From NCBI RefSeq assembly GCF_003428625.2, contig NZ_QVQT02000001.1:682001-746000 (forward strand): a stretch of DNA of 64,000 bases, read 5' to 3'. The translations under genes and the position numbers were made by a program. The notes under the pieces were generated by a model. The model worked only from the letters and a program-made list of their open reading frames with translations. It had not been told where the DNA came from and did no database searches. The stretch comes from Paracidobacterium acidisoli. Lineage in GTDB: Bacteria > Acidobacteriota > Terriglobia > Terriglobales > Acidobacteriaceae. Positions 44,860 to 52,762 of the stretch are shown here, one piece after another; the stretch's first letter is position 1, and every line of letters begins with the position of its first letter.

Positions 44860-45276
44860 ATGAGCCGCGATGCTTCCGCTTCATGGAAAATTGATTTCTT
44901 TGAAGAGGAAGATGGCAGCTTTCCGGTCCGAAACTGGCTTGACGGTTTGCCGGAAGGTGTTCGAGGTAAAGTTCTTGCCCGTATCGATCTTTTGCGAAAG
45001 GGCGGCCCGACTCTCGATTATCCCTACACCTCCCAGATTGAAGGAAAGCTGCGCGAGGCACGGCTTCGCATGGGAAAGACACGTTACCGGGTTCTGTACT
45101 TCTTTGATGAAAACCGGACAGCCATCCTGTTGCACGGTTTCACAAAAGACACTGCCTCCGTGGAAGAGCTGGACAAACGCGTCGGCAGAGACCGCATGGC
45201 CAGACATGAAAGCAGGTTAAATAAACTATCTTCGGCCAAAGCAAAGCTAAAACAGACAGAAGGGAAAAGCAGATGA
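44860..45276 (+). CDS. RelE/HigB-superfamily toxin (phage Gp49-like)
   Basis: 138 residues. Gp49-like/DUF891 toxin: FPVRNWLDGLPEGVRGKVLARIDLLRKGG, IEGKLREARLRMGKTRYRVLYFFDENRTAILLHGFTKDT, with the conserved Arg-rich strand and final basic tail. Such toxins cleave mRNA on the ribosome. Toxin-before-antitoxin order, as in higBA; its stop overlaps the antitoxin start by four bases (ATGA). Upstream, AT-rich TATATCAAATTTGGTAAGAT may hold the promoter. Confidence 0.92.
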   Translation: MSRDASASWKIDFFEEEDGSFPVRNWLDGLPEGVRGKVLARIDLLRKGGPTLDYPYTSQIEGKLREARLRMGKTRYRVLYFFDENRTAILLHGFTKDTASVEELDKRVGRDRMARHESRLNKLSSAKAKLKQTEGKSR

Positions 45277-45575
45277 AGACTGCATGGGACAACTACCTTA
45301 AACAGGAACTCCGCAAGCCAAAAGTGCAGCAGGCTTACGACGAAGAAACGAGAGTACTCAGCATCGGGCTGGAACTCGCCAGTCAGCGCCGGCGGAAAGG
45401 CATGACACAGGCTCAGGTTGCCGAAAAGATCGGAACCAGCGCTCCGCAACTCAGCCGCACCGAACGCCGCCCGGAAAATGTAAACATGCGCACGCTGATG
45501 CGCTACGCGGAAGCCGTGGGCATGAATCTCGATATCCGTCTCGTACCGAAAGCGGCACGAAGAAAATCTGCATAA
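45273..45575 (+). CDS. HigA-type XRE antitoxin
   Basis: 100 residues. Helix-turn-helix of the Cro/C1 type (about 38-92: SQRRRKGMTQAQVAEKIGTSAPQLSRTERRPENVNMRTLMRYAEAVGMN). Neutralises the preceding Gp49-like toxin and represses the operon in family members. Translationally coupled to the toxin. Ends 18 bp from the end of a convergent VapC-type gene. Confidence 0.92.
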   Translation: MKTAWDNYLKQELRKPKVQQAYDEETRVLSIGLELASQRRRKGMTQAQVAEKIGTSAPQLSRTERRPENVNMRTLMRYAEAVGMNLDIRLVPKAARRKSA

Positions 45576-45593
45576 GGCCGCCCGCAGGTACCT

Positions 45594-46019
45594 TTATTTC
45601 TGCTTCGCCCAGGGGTTCAGCACCTTTACCTTTAGATCCTGCACGTCGCTGATATGGCGTGTCACCAGCGTAAGCCCGTGCGCCACCGCGGTCGCCGCCA
45701 GCAGAGTATCGATCACCGGACGCGGACGCTGTGCCGACCACTCGCCCCAGTGTGTGGCCGCAGCAGCATCGATGCCGAGAATGCGGTCCGCGAAGCTCTG
45801 CTCCAGCCCGTCCACCCATCCTGCCAGCCGCCGCGCCGCATCCGGATCGGACTGCCGCTTCAGCGCGATTCCCTTTTTCAACTCTCCGAGTGTAAGCACG
45901 CTGATGTAAAAAGCCGACGAATCGGTCGAGGACAGGAACGACATGACACCCTCGTCCGCCTGCTTCCGGCGCGTCTCCGACAGCACATTCGTATCCAGCA
46001 GATAGCGTTGCGCACTCAC
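45594..46019 (-). CDS. PIN-domain ribonuclease toxin (VapC/FitB-like)
   Basis: 141 residues with all acidic residues expected: YLLDTNVLSE (Asp), VLTLGELKKG (Glu), PVIDTLLAATAVAHG (Asp) and LVTRHISDVQDL (Asp). Unlike the frameshifted PIN gene near 24.3 kb, this one reads through normally. It overlaps its antitoxin by four bases and is tail to tail with the HigBA-like module. Confidence 0.92.
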   Translation of the reverse strand: MSAQRYLLDTNVLSETRRKQADEGVMSFLSSTDSSAFYISVLTLGELKKGIALKRQSDPDAARRLAGWVDGLEQSFADRILGIDAAAATHWGEWSAQRPRPVIDTLLAATAVAHGLTLVTRHISDVQDLKVKVLNPWAKQK

Positions 46020-46261
46020 AGGCGGATCTTCCGCCCGGTATCGCGCTCGCGCTTCACCTCAAAGCTGTCCACCTTCGGACCGCCCAGCAGATACTCCCGC
46101 AGATCGGGCTTGTGCGCCGTAAGAGCCCGGTAATCCGCAATGGAGAGGAGGACTGCGCGCTCTGTGCCATGCTTCGTAATGATCTGCGGCCCCTCGCTGT
46201 GCGCCTCTTCAATCACTTCGCTCAGCCGCGATTTCGCATCCTGAACCTGCCACACTGCCAT
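46016..46261 (-). CDS. Phd/YefM-type antitoxin
   Basis: 81 residues from the ATG at 46261 with AGGAGG seven bases upstream; the longer frame to 46414 is rejected because it covers the operator and lacks similarity. Phd fold: MAVWQVQDAKSRLSEVIEEAHSEGPQIITKHGTERAVLLSIADYRAL. The C-terminal tail binds the downstream PIN toxin. A perfect inverted repeat overlapping a TATAAT box lies 13 bp upstream, consistent with autorepression. Confidence 0.92.
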   Translation of the reverse strand: MAVWQVQDAKSRLSEVIEEAHSEGPQIITKHGTERAVLLSIADYRALTAHKPDLREYLLGGPKVDSFEVKRERDTGRKIRL

Positions 46262-46273
46262 CTTCCGCACCTC

Positions 46274-46302
46274 CTGACCAGAATTATAGTCGTTCTGGTC
46301 AG
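46274..46302 (-). promoter_or_regulatory. operator and -10 box of the Phd/VapC module
   Basis: Perfect 10-bp inverted arms CTGACCAGAA (46274-46283) and TTCTGGTCAG (46293-46302) are separated by nine bases. On the minus strand a consensus TATAAT (46283-46288) lies between them, so protein bound to the arms would cover the -10 region. The adjacent gene encodes the presumed repressor. Confidence 0.8.
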
Positions 46303-46494
46303 AATCCTGGAGAGCCCGCGACCCTCGTCTTCCCCCCGCCATCAAACACTGTCTTCGCAAACAGCATCCAACAGTACCTATGGAGATACATCGCCCGCTT
46401 TTGCTATTTATCAATTGCTAACTCTTCCCTATTCTAAAAACGCTGGCCCAGCACGATGGCGCCCCTTGAAACCATTTTGTCCCAGGAGACTCCG

Positions 46495-46737
46495 ATGGCA
46501 GAGACAGTAAAGAAAGCAAAAGCCCCCGCAAAGCCCCGCAAGACCGCCGCAAAGACCGCGCCGGTAGTGGAAGCATCGAAACCGGTCCTGGTAAAGACGG
46601 AAGCAAAGCGTGAGGTCACGCACGAGGACATTTCAAAGCTCGCCCACCGCTTCTGGATCGAGCGCGGCCATCAGCACGGATCGCCCGAGCAGGACTGGCA
46701 CCGCGCCGAGCAGGAGCTTCGCGGCAAAGCCTCGTAA
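46495..46737 (+). CDS. DUF2934 family protein
   Basis: 80 residues from the ATG at 46495 (AGGAG six bases upstream). The N-terminal half is Lys/Ala/Pro-rich (KKAKAPAKPRKTAAKTAP), histone-tail-like. The C-terminal half (ISKLAHRFWIERGHQHGSPEQDWHRAEQEL) is the DUF2934 motif with the HGxxxxDWxxAE core. Function unknown; common as small stand-alone proteins in acidobacteria and proteobacteria. It is bordered by the Phd/VapC module and the ADOP permease. Confidence 0.85.
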   Translation: MAETVKKAKAPAKPRKTAAKTAPVVEASKPVLVKTEAKREVTHEDISKLAHRFWIERGHQHGSPEQDWHRAEQELRGKAS

Positions 46738-46811
46738 GCTGAACGTCTCTGTCGGCCGGCTGCTGCGCGATGATGCCGTACCGCTCCGGGATCACGAACA
46801 GCTTTTTCGCG

Positions 46812-49373
46812 TCACTCCGTCCGCAGCGCCTTTACCGGATTGATCGACGCCGCGCGCTGCGCCGGAATGATCGACGCAATCAGCGCGCACACGGCCAGCG
46901 CCAGCACCGCGCCTCCCAGCACCAGCGGGTCCCATCCCTTCACCTGGTAGAGCTGCGAGGCAATCAGCCGCGAGCATCCGATCGAGATCGGAATCCCGAT
47001 CAGCAGCCCGACCAGAATCTGCAGAAACGCCCCGCGCAGCACCAGTCGGACCACATTCACCCGGTTCGCTCCCAGCGCCATGCGCACACCGATCTCGCTC
47101 GTCCGCCGCTCCACCGTATAGGCCGTCACGCCATACAGCCCCACCGCCGCCAGAATCAGCGCCAGAATTCCGAACAGGCCCGTCATCCGCGCCACCGCGC
47201 GCTGCTGATCGAAGTTCCCGTCCACCTGGTCTTCCAGCGTCTGCAGACTCAGCAGCGTAAGGTTCGGATCGATATCGCTCAGCACCTGCCGCACCTGCGG
47301 CTCCAGCCCTTCCATGCCGCCATGCACCTGCAGCACCGCGCCCTCGATGTAGTGCGTGCTGTCGTCGATCGACTGCATCAGCGGATTGTCGTAATGCGCC
47401 CGCTGCGCCAGCGCCACAAAGAACAGCGGCCGCGGCGGCTCGCTTCCTGTCAGATTTCCCCATATATACTTCGCATCGGGCACCACGCCGACAATCTCAT
47501 ACGTGCTGCTGTACTGCGGCAGATCCAGTCCGAAGTGTGCGCCGATCGGATCTTCGCCCGGCTTGAAGAACCGCTTCACAAAGGTCTGATTCACCACCGC
47601 GACATTCTGTGTCGAGGCCGTGTCGTCCTCCGTGAGCCCTCGCCCGCGGATCACGCGCTCATCCAGCGTCTCCAGATAGCCGGGGCCTACATGGTCCCAC
47701 GACGAGCCGATGTCGTCGTTCATGTTCGGCATCCCATGCCCCTGGCGGATGACGATCTCGCCCCAGTTGTCCTCGAGCGGCGTGTACTGCGCCAGCGCCG
47801 CGTGCTCCACGCCCGGCAGGTGCGTCAGCCGGTCCTGCAGCTCGCGATACATCGCATCCAGCCTGGGCTGCGAATACGTCGAGAACGGCGCCGTCAGGCT
47901 GATCGTCACTCTGTGATCCAGCGCATAGCCGAAGTCCTGATGCTGCAGCTTATCGAGGCTTCGCGTCAGCAGGCCCGCGCCCGCCAGCAGCACCACCGAC
48001 AGCGTCGCCTGCACCACCACCAGCGCCTTCTGCGAGAACGACGACCGGTCCCGCGTGCTGCGGTTGGCCCCGCGCAGCGCCTCCGCCGGATCGGCATGCG
48101 TCGCCAGCCATGCCGGAGCCGTTCCGAACAGCATGCCCGTCACCAGCGACAGCCCAAACGCAAAGCCCAGCACCGGCAGCGACGGAGCCGCCCCGATCGG
48201 CACATACTTCGCGCCATGAAAGGCCAGCGCCACCACTGCCTTCACGCCCACATACGCGACCGCCAGACCCGCCGCGCCGCCCATCACCGAAAGCACCAGA
48301 CTCTCCGTCAGCGACTGCCGTATCAGCCGGCTGCGCGACGCGCCCAGCGCCAGCCGCACCGAAGTCTGCGTCCGCCGCGAAGCTCCGCGGGCCAGCAGCA
48401 GGTTCGCAATGTTGGCGCACGCAATCAGCAGCACCAGGCAGCACACCGCCAGCAGAATCCGCAGGCTGACCGCATAATCCGCCTTCATCGCCGCTACGCC
48501 TCCGCCCGCCGGAATCACCCGAATCGTCTGCTTCGAAAGCTGCGCCTTCACGCCGGACATCCACTCCGAAGGCATGCCGCTGTCCGTCACCAGCCATGCC
48601 CGCAGCAGATTCGTCATCCGCCCCGGCAGCGCATTCGGCGAAGCTCCGGGCTTCAGCCGCCCGATCACGCGCAGCCATGCCGGAAAGCGGTGCAGCAGCG
48701 AATTCTCTCCGCGGAACTGCGGCTCCTGCTGCACCGGCAGATACACCTCCGGAGGATCGCTGCGCAGCGTCTCGCCGAAAAATCCCGGCGGCGTGATGCC
48801 CACAATCGTGAATGGATGATCGCTCAGAATGAACGTCGATCCCACCACGCCCGGGTCCGATCCATACTCCTGCTGCCATGCGCGATAACTCAGCATCGCC
48901 GCCGGCGCTGAAGAGGCCTCGTCATCCGACGGAGCCAGCGTCCGTCCCGCGAACGCGCTCACGCCGAAGGTCGAAAAATAATTTCCGGTAACAAACTCGC
49001 CGCGCAGCGGCTTCGCCATGCGGTCGCGCTCGCTGCGCCGCACGCTCACCTCATAGCCGCCCGCCTCAAAGGCCGCCAGCTCCGCAAACTCCGGCGCATT
49101 CTCCTTCATCCGCTGATAAAAGGGGTACGAAAACATCCCCCAGTTATCCTGCGGACTGCCTTCGATGCAGCAGTCCCGCCCCTCGCCGACCCGGTACAGG
49201 CTTGACGGATCAGCCACCGGCAGCGACTTCAGCATCACCGTGTCGATCAGTGAAAAGATCGCCGTCGTCGCGCCGATGCCGAGCGCCAGCGTCAGCATCG
49301 CCGTCAGCGTAAATACAGGAGACAGGCGCATCTGGCGAAGCGCGTAGGCAATATCCTGCCGCAAAGTCTGCAT
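46812..49373 (-). CDS. ADOP-type MacB-like ABC transporter permease
   Basis: 853 residues, two fused FtsX-like permease modules as in the acidobacterial duplicated orphan permeases (ADOP). Module 1 has the N-terminal TM helix (about 18-42), a MacB periplasmic core domain (about 50-300) and three TM helices (about 305-420). Module 2 has TM near 450-475, a second periplasmic domain, and TM helices in about 725-845. Conserved MacB ends: GASRRTQTSVRLALGASRSRLIRQ and ERRTSEIGVRMALGANRVNVVRLVL. No ATPase gene is adjacent, as usual for the family. No PadR gene or N-terminal prefix domain is attached here. Confidence 0.93.
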   Translation of the reverse strand: MQTLRQDIAYALRQMRLSPVFTLTAMLTLALGIGATTAIFSLIDTVMLKSLPVADPSSLYRVGEGRDCCIEGSPQDNWGMFSYPFYQRMKENAPEFAELAAFEAGGYEVSVRRSERDRMAKPLRGEFVTGNYFSTFGVSAFAGRTLAPSDDEASSAPAAMLSYRAWQQEYGSDPGVVGSTFILSDHPFTIVGITPPGFFGETLRSDPPEVYLPVQQEPQFRGENSLLHRFPAWLRVIGRLKPGASPNALPGRMTNLLRAWLVTDSGMPSEWMSGVKAQLSKQTIRVIPAGGGVAAMKADYAVSLRILLAVCCLVLLIACANIANLLLARGASRRTQTSVRLALGASRSRLIRQSLTESLVLSVMGGAAGLAVAYVGVKAVVALAFHGAKYVPIGAAPSLPVLGFAFGLSLVTGMLFGTAPAWLATHADPAEALRGANRSTRDRSSFSQKALVVVQATLSVVLLAGAGLLTRSLDKLQHQDFGYALDHRVTISLTAPFSTYSQPRLDAMYRELQDRLTHLPGVEHAALAQYTPLEDNWGEIVIRQGHGMPNMNDDIGSSWDHVGPGYLETLDERVIRGRGLTEDDTASTQNVAVVNQTFVKRFFKPGEDPIGAHFGLDLPQYSSTYEIVGVVPDAKYIWGNLTGSEPPRPLFFVALAQRAHYDNPLMQSIDDSTHYIEGAVLQVHGGMEGLEPQVRQVLSDIDPNLTLLSLQTLEDQVDGNFDQQRAVARMTGLFGILALILAAVGLYGVTAYTVERRTSEIGVRMALGANRVNVVRLVLRGAFLQILVGLLIGIPISIGCSRLIASQLYQVKGWDPLVLGGAVLALAVCALIASIIPAQRAASINPVKALRTE

Positions 49374-49515
49374 GAAACAAGCCTCTGCGGAACATACGGA
49401 AGCAGCGGCTCAGAGGTTCCGGGAAAAATCGGCAGCGCCCGCTCCGAAAAGACTCCGCACAAAGAAGCCGTCAGATCCATCTCCGGCTTCTTCATGACAA
49501 AAGCCGTCGCCGCTT

Positions 49516-50169
49516 CTATCTCACAGCCGAATCCGCAAACGGCGAATGCGCAATCAGATCGCAGAAGTTTGGGCTCCGGTATCCCTCGATGAACCGCTCG
49601 CACACATCGGCCTTCACCGTGCCCCACGTCGATCCCGGCTTGTGCGCAAAGCCGCCAAAGAAGGCCTTCACGATGCCTTCCTTAAAGTGAATACGCGGAT
49701 ACGCCGTCACAATCTCCTCGCGCTCCTCCGCCGGGAATGCATCGTATCCCTCGCCCAGCACATCCAGTCCCACTCCGCTGAAGAGCAGCGCCACCTCCGG
49801 ACGCATATACTGCGTCACGCCCGGTGTCGTATGCAGCGCAATCGCCTCCCACACCGTCTGAATCTGCTCCTCCGGCACCTGGTGCGCCGCAAGAAACTGC
49901 CGCGCCGCGTTCGCGCCGTCCACTTCAAAGCGCTCTGTCTCGCTTGAAAACTTCCGGATCAGCCCCAGATCATGAAACGCCGCACCCACATACAGCAGCT
50001 CGGCATCGAACTTCATCTTTGCCTGCCTTCCCTGCGTCGAGGCAAAGTGAAAGACGCGCATCGAGTGGTTGTAGAGCAGCTCCGTCGAGTGCTCGCGAAG
50101 AATCTCCGTCGCCTCCCGGGCAAGTTTCGTGTCCGGAATCCGGTTTGCAGAGGTGAAAGCGGTTGTCAT
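49516..50169 (-). CDS. HD-domain protein, cyanamide hydratase-like
   Basis: 217 residues. ELLYNHSMRVFHFA (metal His), YVGAAFHDLGLIRKF (His-Asp), EAIALHTTPGVTQYMRPEVALLFSGVGLDVLG (distal His and Asp region) match the cyanamide hydratase/HD subgroup. The enzyme class hydrates small nitriles or hydrolyses phosphate bonds; activity here is not proven. It diverges from a GlxA-type regulator across 112 bp, suggesting that regulator controls it. Confidence 0.87.
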   Translation of the reverse strand: MTTAFTSANRIPDTKLAREATEILREHSTELLYNHSMRVFHFASTQGRQAKMKFDAELLYVGAAFHDLGLIRKFSSETERFEVDGANAARQFLAAHQVPEEQIQTVWEAIALHTTPGVTQYMRPEVALLFSGVGLDVLGEGYDAFPAEEREEIVTAYPRIHFKEGIVKAFFGGFAHKPGSTWGTVKADVCERFIEGYRSPNFCDLIAHSPFADSAVR

Positions 50170-50281
50170 GGTTTGCTCCTTCCCCTCTCACACTAGTCAG
50201 CCGCATGCGCTGCCGCCACGACACAAATCCGTCAGATTCGGACATCGAACATGCCGCCTCGCCGTTCGTAAAATAAAAGCC

Positions 50282-51238
50282 ATGCGTACGGTCGTCATCA
50301 CCGGCCCCCCTCCCGTGCAGGTGCTCGACGTCACCGGCCCGCTCGAGGTCTTCGCCTCCGCGCCCGGTTATTCGGTCCGCGTCGCCACGCCCGAGGACAG
50401 CCACGCGCTGCGCACCAGCCGCGGCCTCTCTCTCACCGAAGCCATCCCGCTGCGGCATCTCACCGGTCCCATCGACACGCTCATCATCGCCGGCGGTCCC
50501 GGCGCTGAAGACGGCCCCGCCGATCCGGCTCTTCTTCAGTGGATCACCCAGGCTGCCCGCCGCTCACGCCGCATCGCCTCCATCTGTACCGGAGCCTTCG
50601 TTCTCGCCGCCGCCGGCCTGCTCGATGGCCGCGAGGCCGTCACGCACTGGAGCTTCTGCGACCGCCTCGCCCGTGAATATCCCGCCGTGAAGGTCCGGCC
50701 CGACCCGATCTTTCTGAAGGACGGAGCCATCTACACCTCCGCCGGCATCACCTCCGGCATCGATCTCTCGCTCGCCCTCGTCGAAGAAGATCACGGACAC
50801 GAAGAGGCCCTTCGCATCGCGCGGCAGCTCGTCATGTTTCTCGTGCGCCCCGGCGGCCAGGCGCAGTACAGCCACATGCTCTCGCGCCAGGCCATCACCT
50901 CGCAGCCGCTGCGCGAGCTGCAGGTCTGGATGCGCGGGCACCTCCGCGATAACCTCACCATCGACCGACTCGCCGAGCGCATGAGCATGAGCTCGCGCCA
51001 CTTCACCCGCGTCTGCCTGCGCGAAACAAGGATGAACCCCGGCCAGTTCGTCGAGCGCATGCGCGTCGAGGCCGCGCAGCAGCTCATCGGCAGCTCCGCC
51101 CTCGGCCTCAAGCAGATCGCCGGCGAGTGCGGCTTCGGCTCCGCCGACTCCATGCGCCGCAGCTTCGTCCGCGTGCTCGGCGTCACCGCCGGCGACTATC
51201 TCCGCCGCTTCCGCCGCGACCAGACCGGGAGCGCATAA
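50282..51238 (+). CDS. GlxA-family transcriptional regulator (DJ-1/PfpI domain plus AraC HTH)
   Basis: 318 residues from the ATG at 50282; the open frame extends upstream into the divergent promoter. A DJ-1/PfpI domain (about 1-180) has the nucleophile-elbow cysteine in SICTGAFVLAAAGLLDG. An AraC helix-turn-helix follows (about 215-312; LTIDRLAERMSMSSRHFTRVCLRETRMNPGQFVERMRVEAA). Probably a ligand-sensing activator of the divergent HD-domain gene. Confidence 0.9.
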   Translation: MRTVVITGPPPVQVLDVTGPLEVFASAPGYSVRVATPEDSHALRTSRGLSLTEAIPLRHLTGPIDTLIIAGGPGAEDGPADPALLQWITQAARRSRRIASICTGAFVLAAAGLLDGREAVTHWSFCDRLAREYPAVKVRPDPIFLKDGAIYTSAGITSGIDLSLALVEEDHGHEEALRIARQLVMFLVRPGGQAQYSHMLSRQAITSQPLRELQVWMRGHLRDNLTIDRLAERMSMSSRHFTRVCLRETRMNPGQFVERMRVEAAQQLIGSSALGLKQIAGECGFGSADSMRRSFVRVLGVTAGDYLRRFRRDQTGSA

Positions 51239-51299
51239 CGCGAAGAGCGCCTGGTCTGAGAAGACCGGCATGCGCGAGAGCTCCGCAAATCAGTCCAGG

Positions 51300-51339
51300 C
51301 ATATATACAGTTAAACTTTACAGATTACCTGTATATATG
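51300..51339. promoter_or_regulatory. inverted repeat operator upstream of marR
   Basis: Perfect 11-bp arms CATATATACAG (51300-51310) and CTGTATATATG (51329-51339) are separated by 18 bases. TTTACA (51317-51322) in the spacer could be a -35 element with GATATT about 18 bases on. This is the usual arrangement for MarR autorepression. The GTG start is only 13 bases past the right arm and no good ribosome binding site is visible. Confidence 0.82.
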
Positions 51340-51352
51340 AGATATTGATCGG

Positions 51353-51805
51353 GTGAGCGGTCCAAAGTCTTCTCCGCAAACCGGGCTCGCTTCGACGCTT
51401 GCTGCCGAGCTGCGCACAGTCTTTCGCAGAATCAAGCTGCGCCTGCGCGAGCATGGGGTCCCCGGCGACCTCACGCCATCCCAGATCTCCGTTCTTCTTC
51501 GCCTCGAGCAGGACGGTTCCACCACCGTTTCAAGCCTCGCGCGAACGGAAGGCATGCGTCCGCAGTCCATGAGCGCTGTAGTCGCTCCGCTGCAGGAGTC
51601 GGGCCTTGTGAGAGGCATACCTGACCCAGGCGACGGACGCCAGACGCTGATGTCTCTCACGCCCCGATGCCTGAAGCTGCTTCAGGAGGGCAGGGCCGCG
51701 CGACAGGACTGGCTCACCATGAGGATCTCGCAGAAGCTCTCCGTTCAGGAGCAGGAGAAGCTTCAGGCCGCACTCGCACTGCTTACGCGGCTCGTTGAGG
51801 ACTGA
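51353..51805 (+). CDS. MarR family transcriptional regulator
   Basis: 150 residues from a GTG start. Winged helix: LTPSQISVLLRLEQDGSTTVSSLARTEGMRPQSMSAVVAPLQESGLVRGIPDPGDGRQTLMSLT, flanked by dimerisation helices. Repressors of this class sense aromatic compounds or oxidants. It is the first gene of a same-strand run with an isochorismatase-like hydrolase, a small membrane protein and an MFS transporter, and sits right behind a strong palindromic operator. Confidence 0.9.
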   Translation: MSGPKSSPQTGLASTLAAELRTVFRRIKLRLREHGVPGDLTPSQISVLLRLEQDGSTTVSSLARTEGMRPQSMSAVVAPLQESGLVRGIPDPGDGRQTLMSLTPRCLKLLQEGRAARQDWLTMRISQKLSVQEQEKLQAALALLTRLVED

Positions 51806-51863
51806 GCCCACTGCTTCCCTGCTTCTTAACCCATGCCAGCTTTGTATCTGAGGAGAAGAGCCG

Positions 51864-52436
51864 ATGCCGCTGACTACGCTTGATCTCAACACCGCGCTGA
51901 TCGTCATTGACCTGCAGAAGGGCATCGTCAACGGAAGTTTCATCTCTCCCATCGGCGAAGTCATCGACCGGACGCGCGCGTTAATTGATGCTTTCCGTGC
52001 GAAGAACCTCCCCGTCGTACTGGTCAATGTGGCAGGACGAGCGCCGGGCCGGACGGAACAGGGTCCGCGCAGCAGCATATCGTTTTCCGAGGGATGGACC
52101 GACCTTCTGCCGCAGCTCGATCGGCAACCGGGCGATATCGTCGTCACCAAGGGAAGCTGGGGCGCCTTCGCGACAACAGATCTTGAACGCCGGCTAAGAG
52201 AGCGAGGCGTTACCCAGGTGGTCGTGACCGGAGTCGTGACATCGGGTGGCGTCGAGGCTACCGCCCGCCAGGCCTGGGAGCAGGGCTTCCACGTAACCCT
52301 CGCACTCGATGCAATGACCGATATCCGCGAAGAGGCGCACGAGTACAGCATCAGAAACGTCTTCCCTCGTATCGGAGAGACAGGGCCCGCACAGGAAATC
52401 ATTTCGCTGCTTGAGAGAAGGAGCTCCGCATTATGA
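51864..52436 (+). CDS. isochorismatase-family hydrolase lacking the catalytic cysteine
   Basis: 190 residues. Family features: ALIVIDLQKGIV (catalytic Asp), DIVVTKGSWGAFATTDLERRLRERGV (Lys) and VVVTGVVTSGGVEATARQAWEQGFHVTLALDAMTD. In the last motif most cysteine hydrolases have TxxCVexTaR; here the Cys position is Gly. A Cys-less subgroup is known to occur, so this is probably not damage, but the chemistry is uncertain. Its stop overlaps the next start (ATGA). Part of the MarR operon. Confidence 0.88.
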   Translation: MPLTTLDLNTALIVIDLQKGIVNGSFISPIGEVIDRTRALIDAFRAKNLPVVLVNVAGRAPGRTEQGPRSSISFSEGWTDLLPQLDRQPGDIVVTKGSWGAFATTDLERRLRERGVTQVVVTGVVTSGGVEATARQAWEQGFHVTLALDAMTDIREEAHEYSIRNVFPRIGETGPAQEIISLLERRSSAL

Positions 52437-52762
52437 ACTGGCTTTGGCTTGTGTCGTATTTCTTTGGAGGCGCTTTTGCCGCGAATGCTGTCCCTCACTT
52501 TGTCGCGGGCATGATGGGACGCCCCTTTCAAAGCCCCTTTGCAAAGCCGCCCGGCCAGGGGCTCTCCTCTGCAACGGTCAACGTCGTCTGGGGATTCTTC
52601 AACGCGGTGGCTGGCTATCTGCTCGTCGCGCACGTCGGCGCTTTCGATCCGCGCGCGACAGCCCATATCCTCCCGTTCGGCCTGGGCGCGCTGCTCATCG
52701 GCATCTTTTCGGCGCGTCACTTCGGCCAGTTCCATGGGGGCAACACGCCGTCGCGTACGTGA
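52433..52762 (+). CDS. small integral membrane protein of the MarR operon
   Basis: 109 residues, not recognised by name. Hydrophobic segments at about 3-20, 44-68 and 78-95 suggest three TM helices, with a loop RPFQSPFAKPPGQGLSS. It overlaps both neighbours by four bases (ATGA before, GTGA after), so it is cotranslated with the hydrolase and the MFS transporter and probably supports them. No catalytic motif. Confidence 0.8.
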   Translation: MNWLWLVSYFFGGAFAANAVPHFVAGMMGRPFQSPFAKPPGQGLSSATVNVVWGFFNAVAGYLLVAHVGAFDPRATAHILPFGLGALLIGIFSARHFGQFHGGNTPSRT

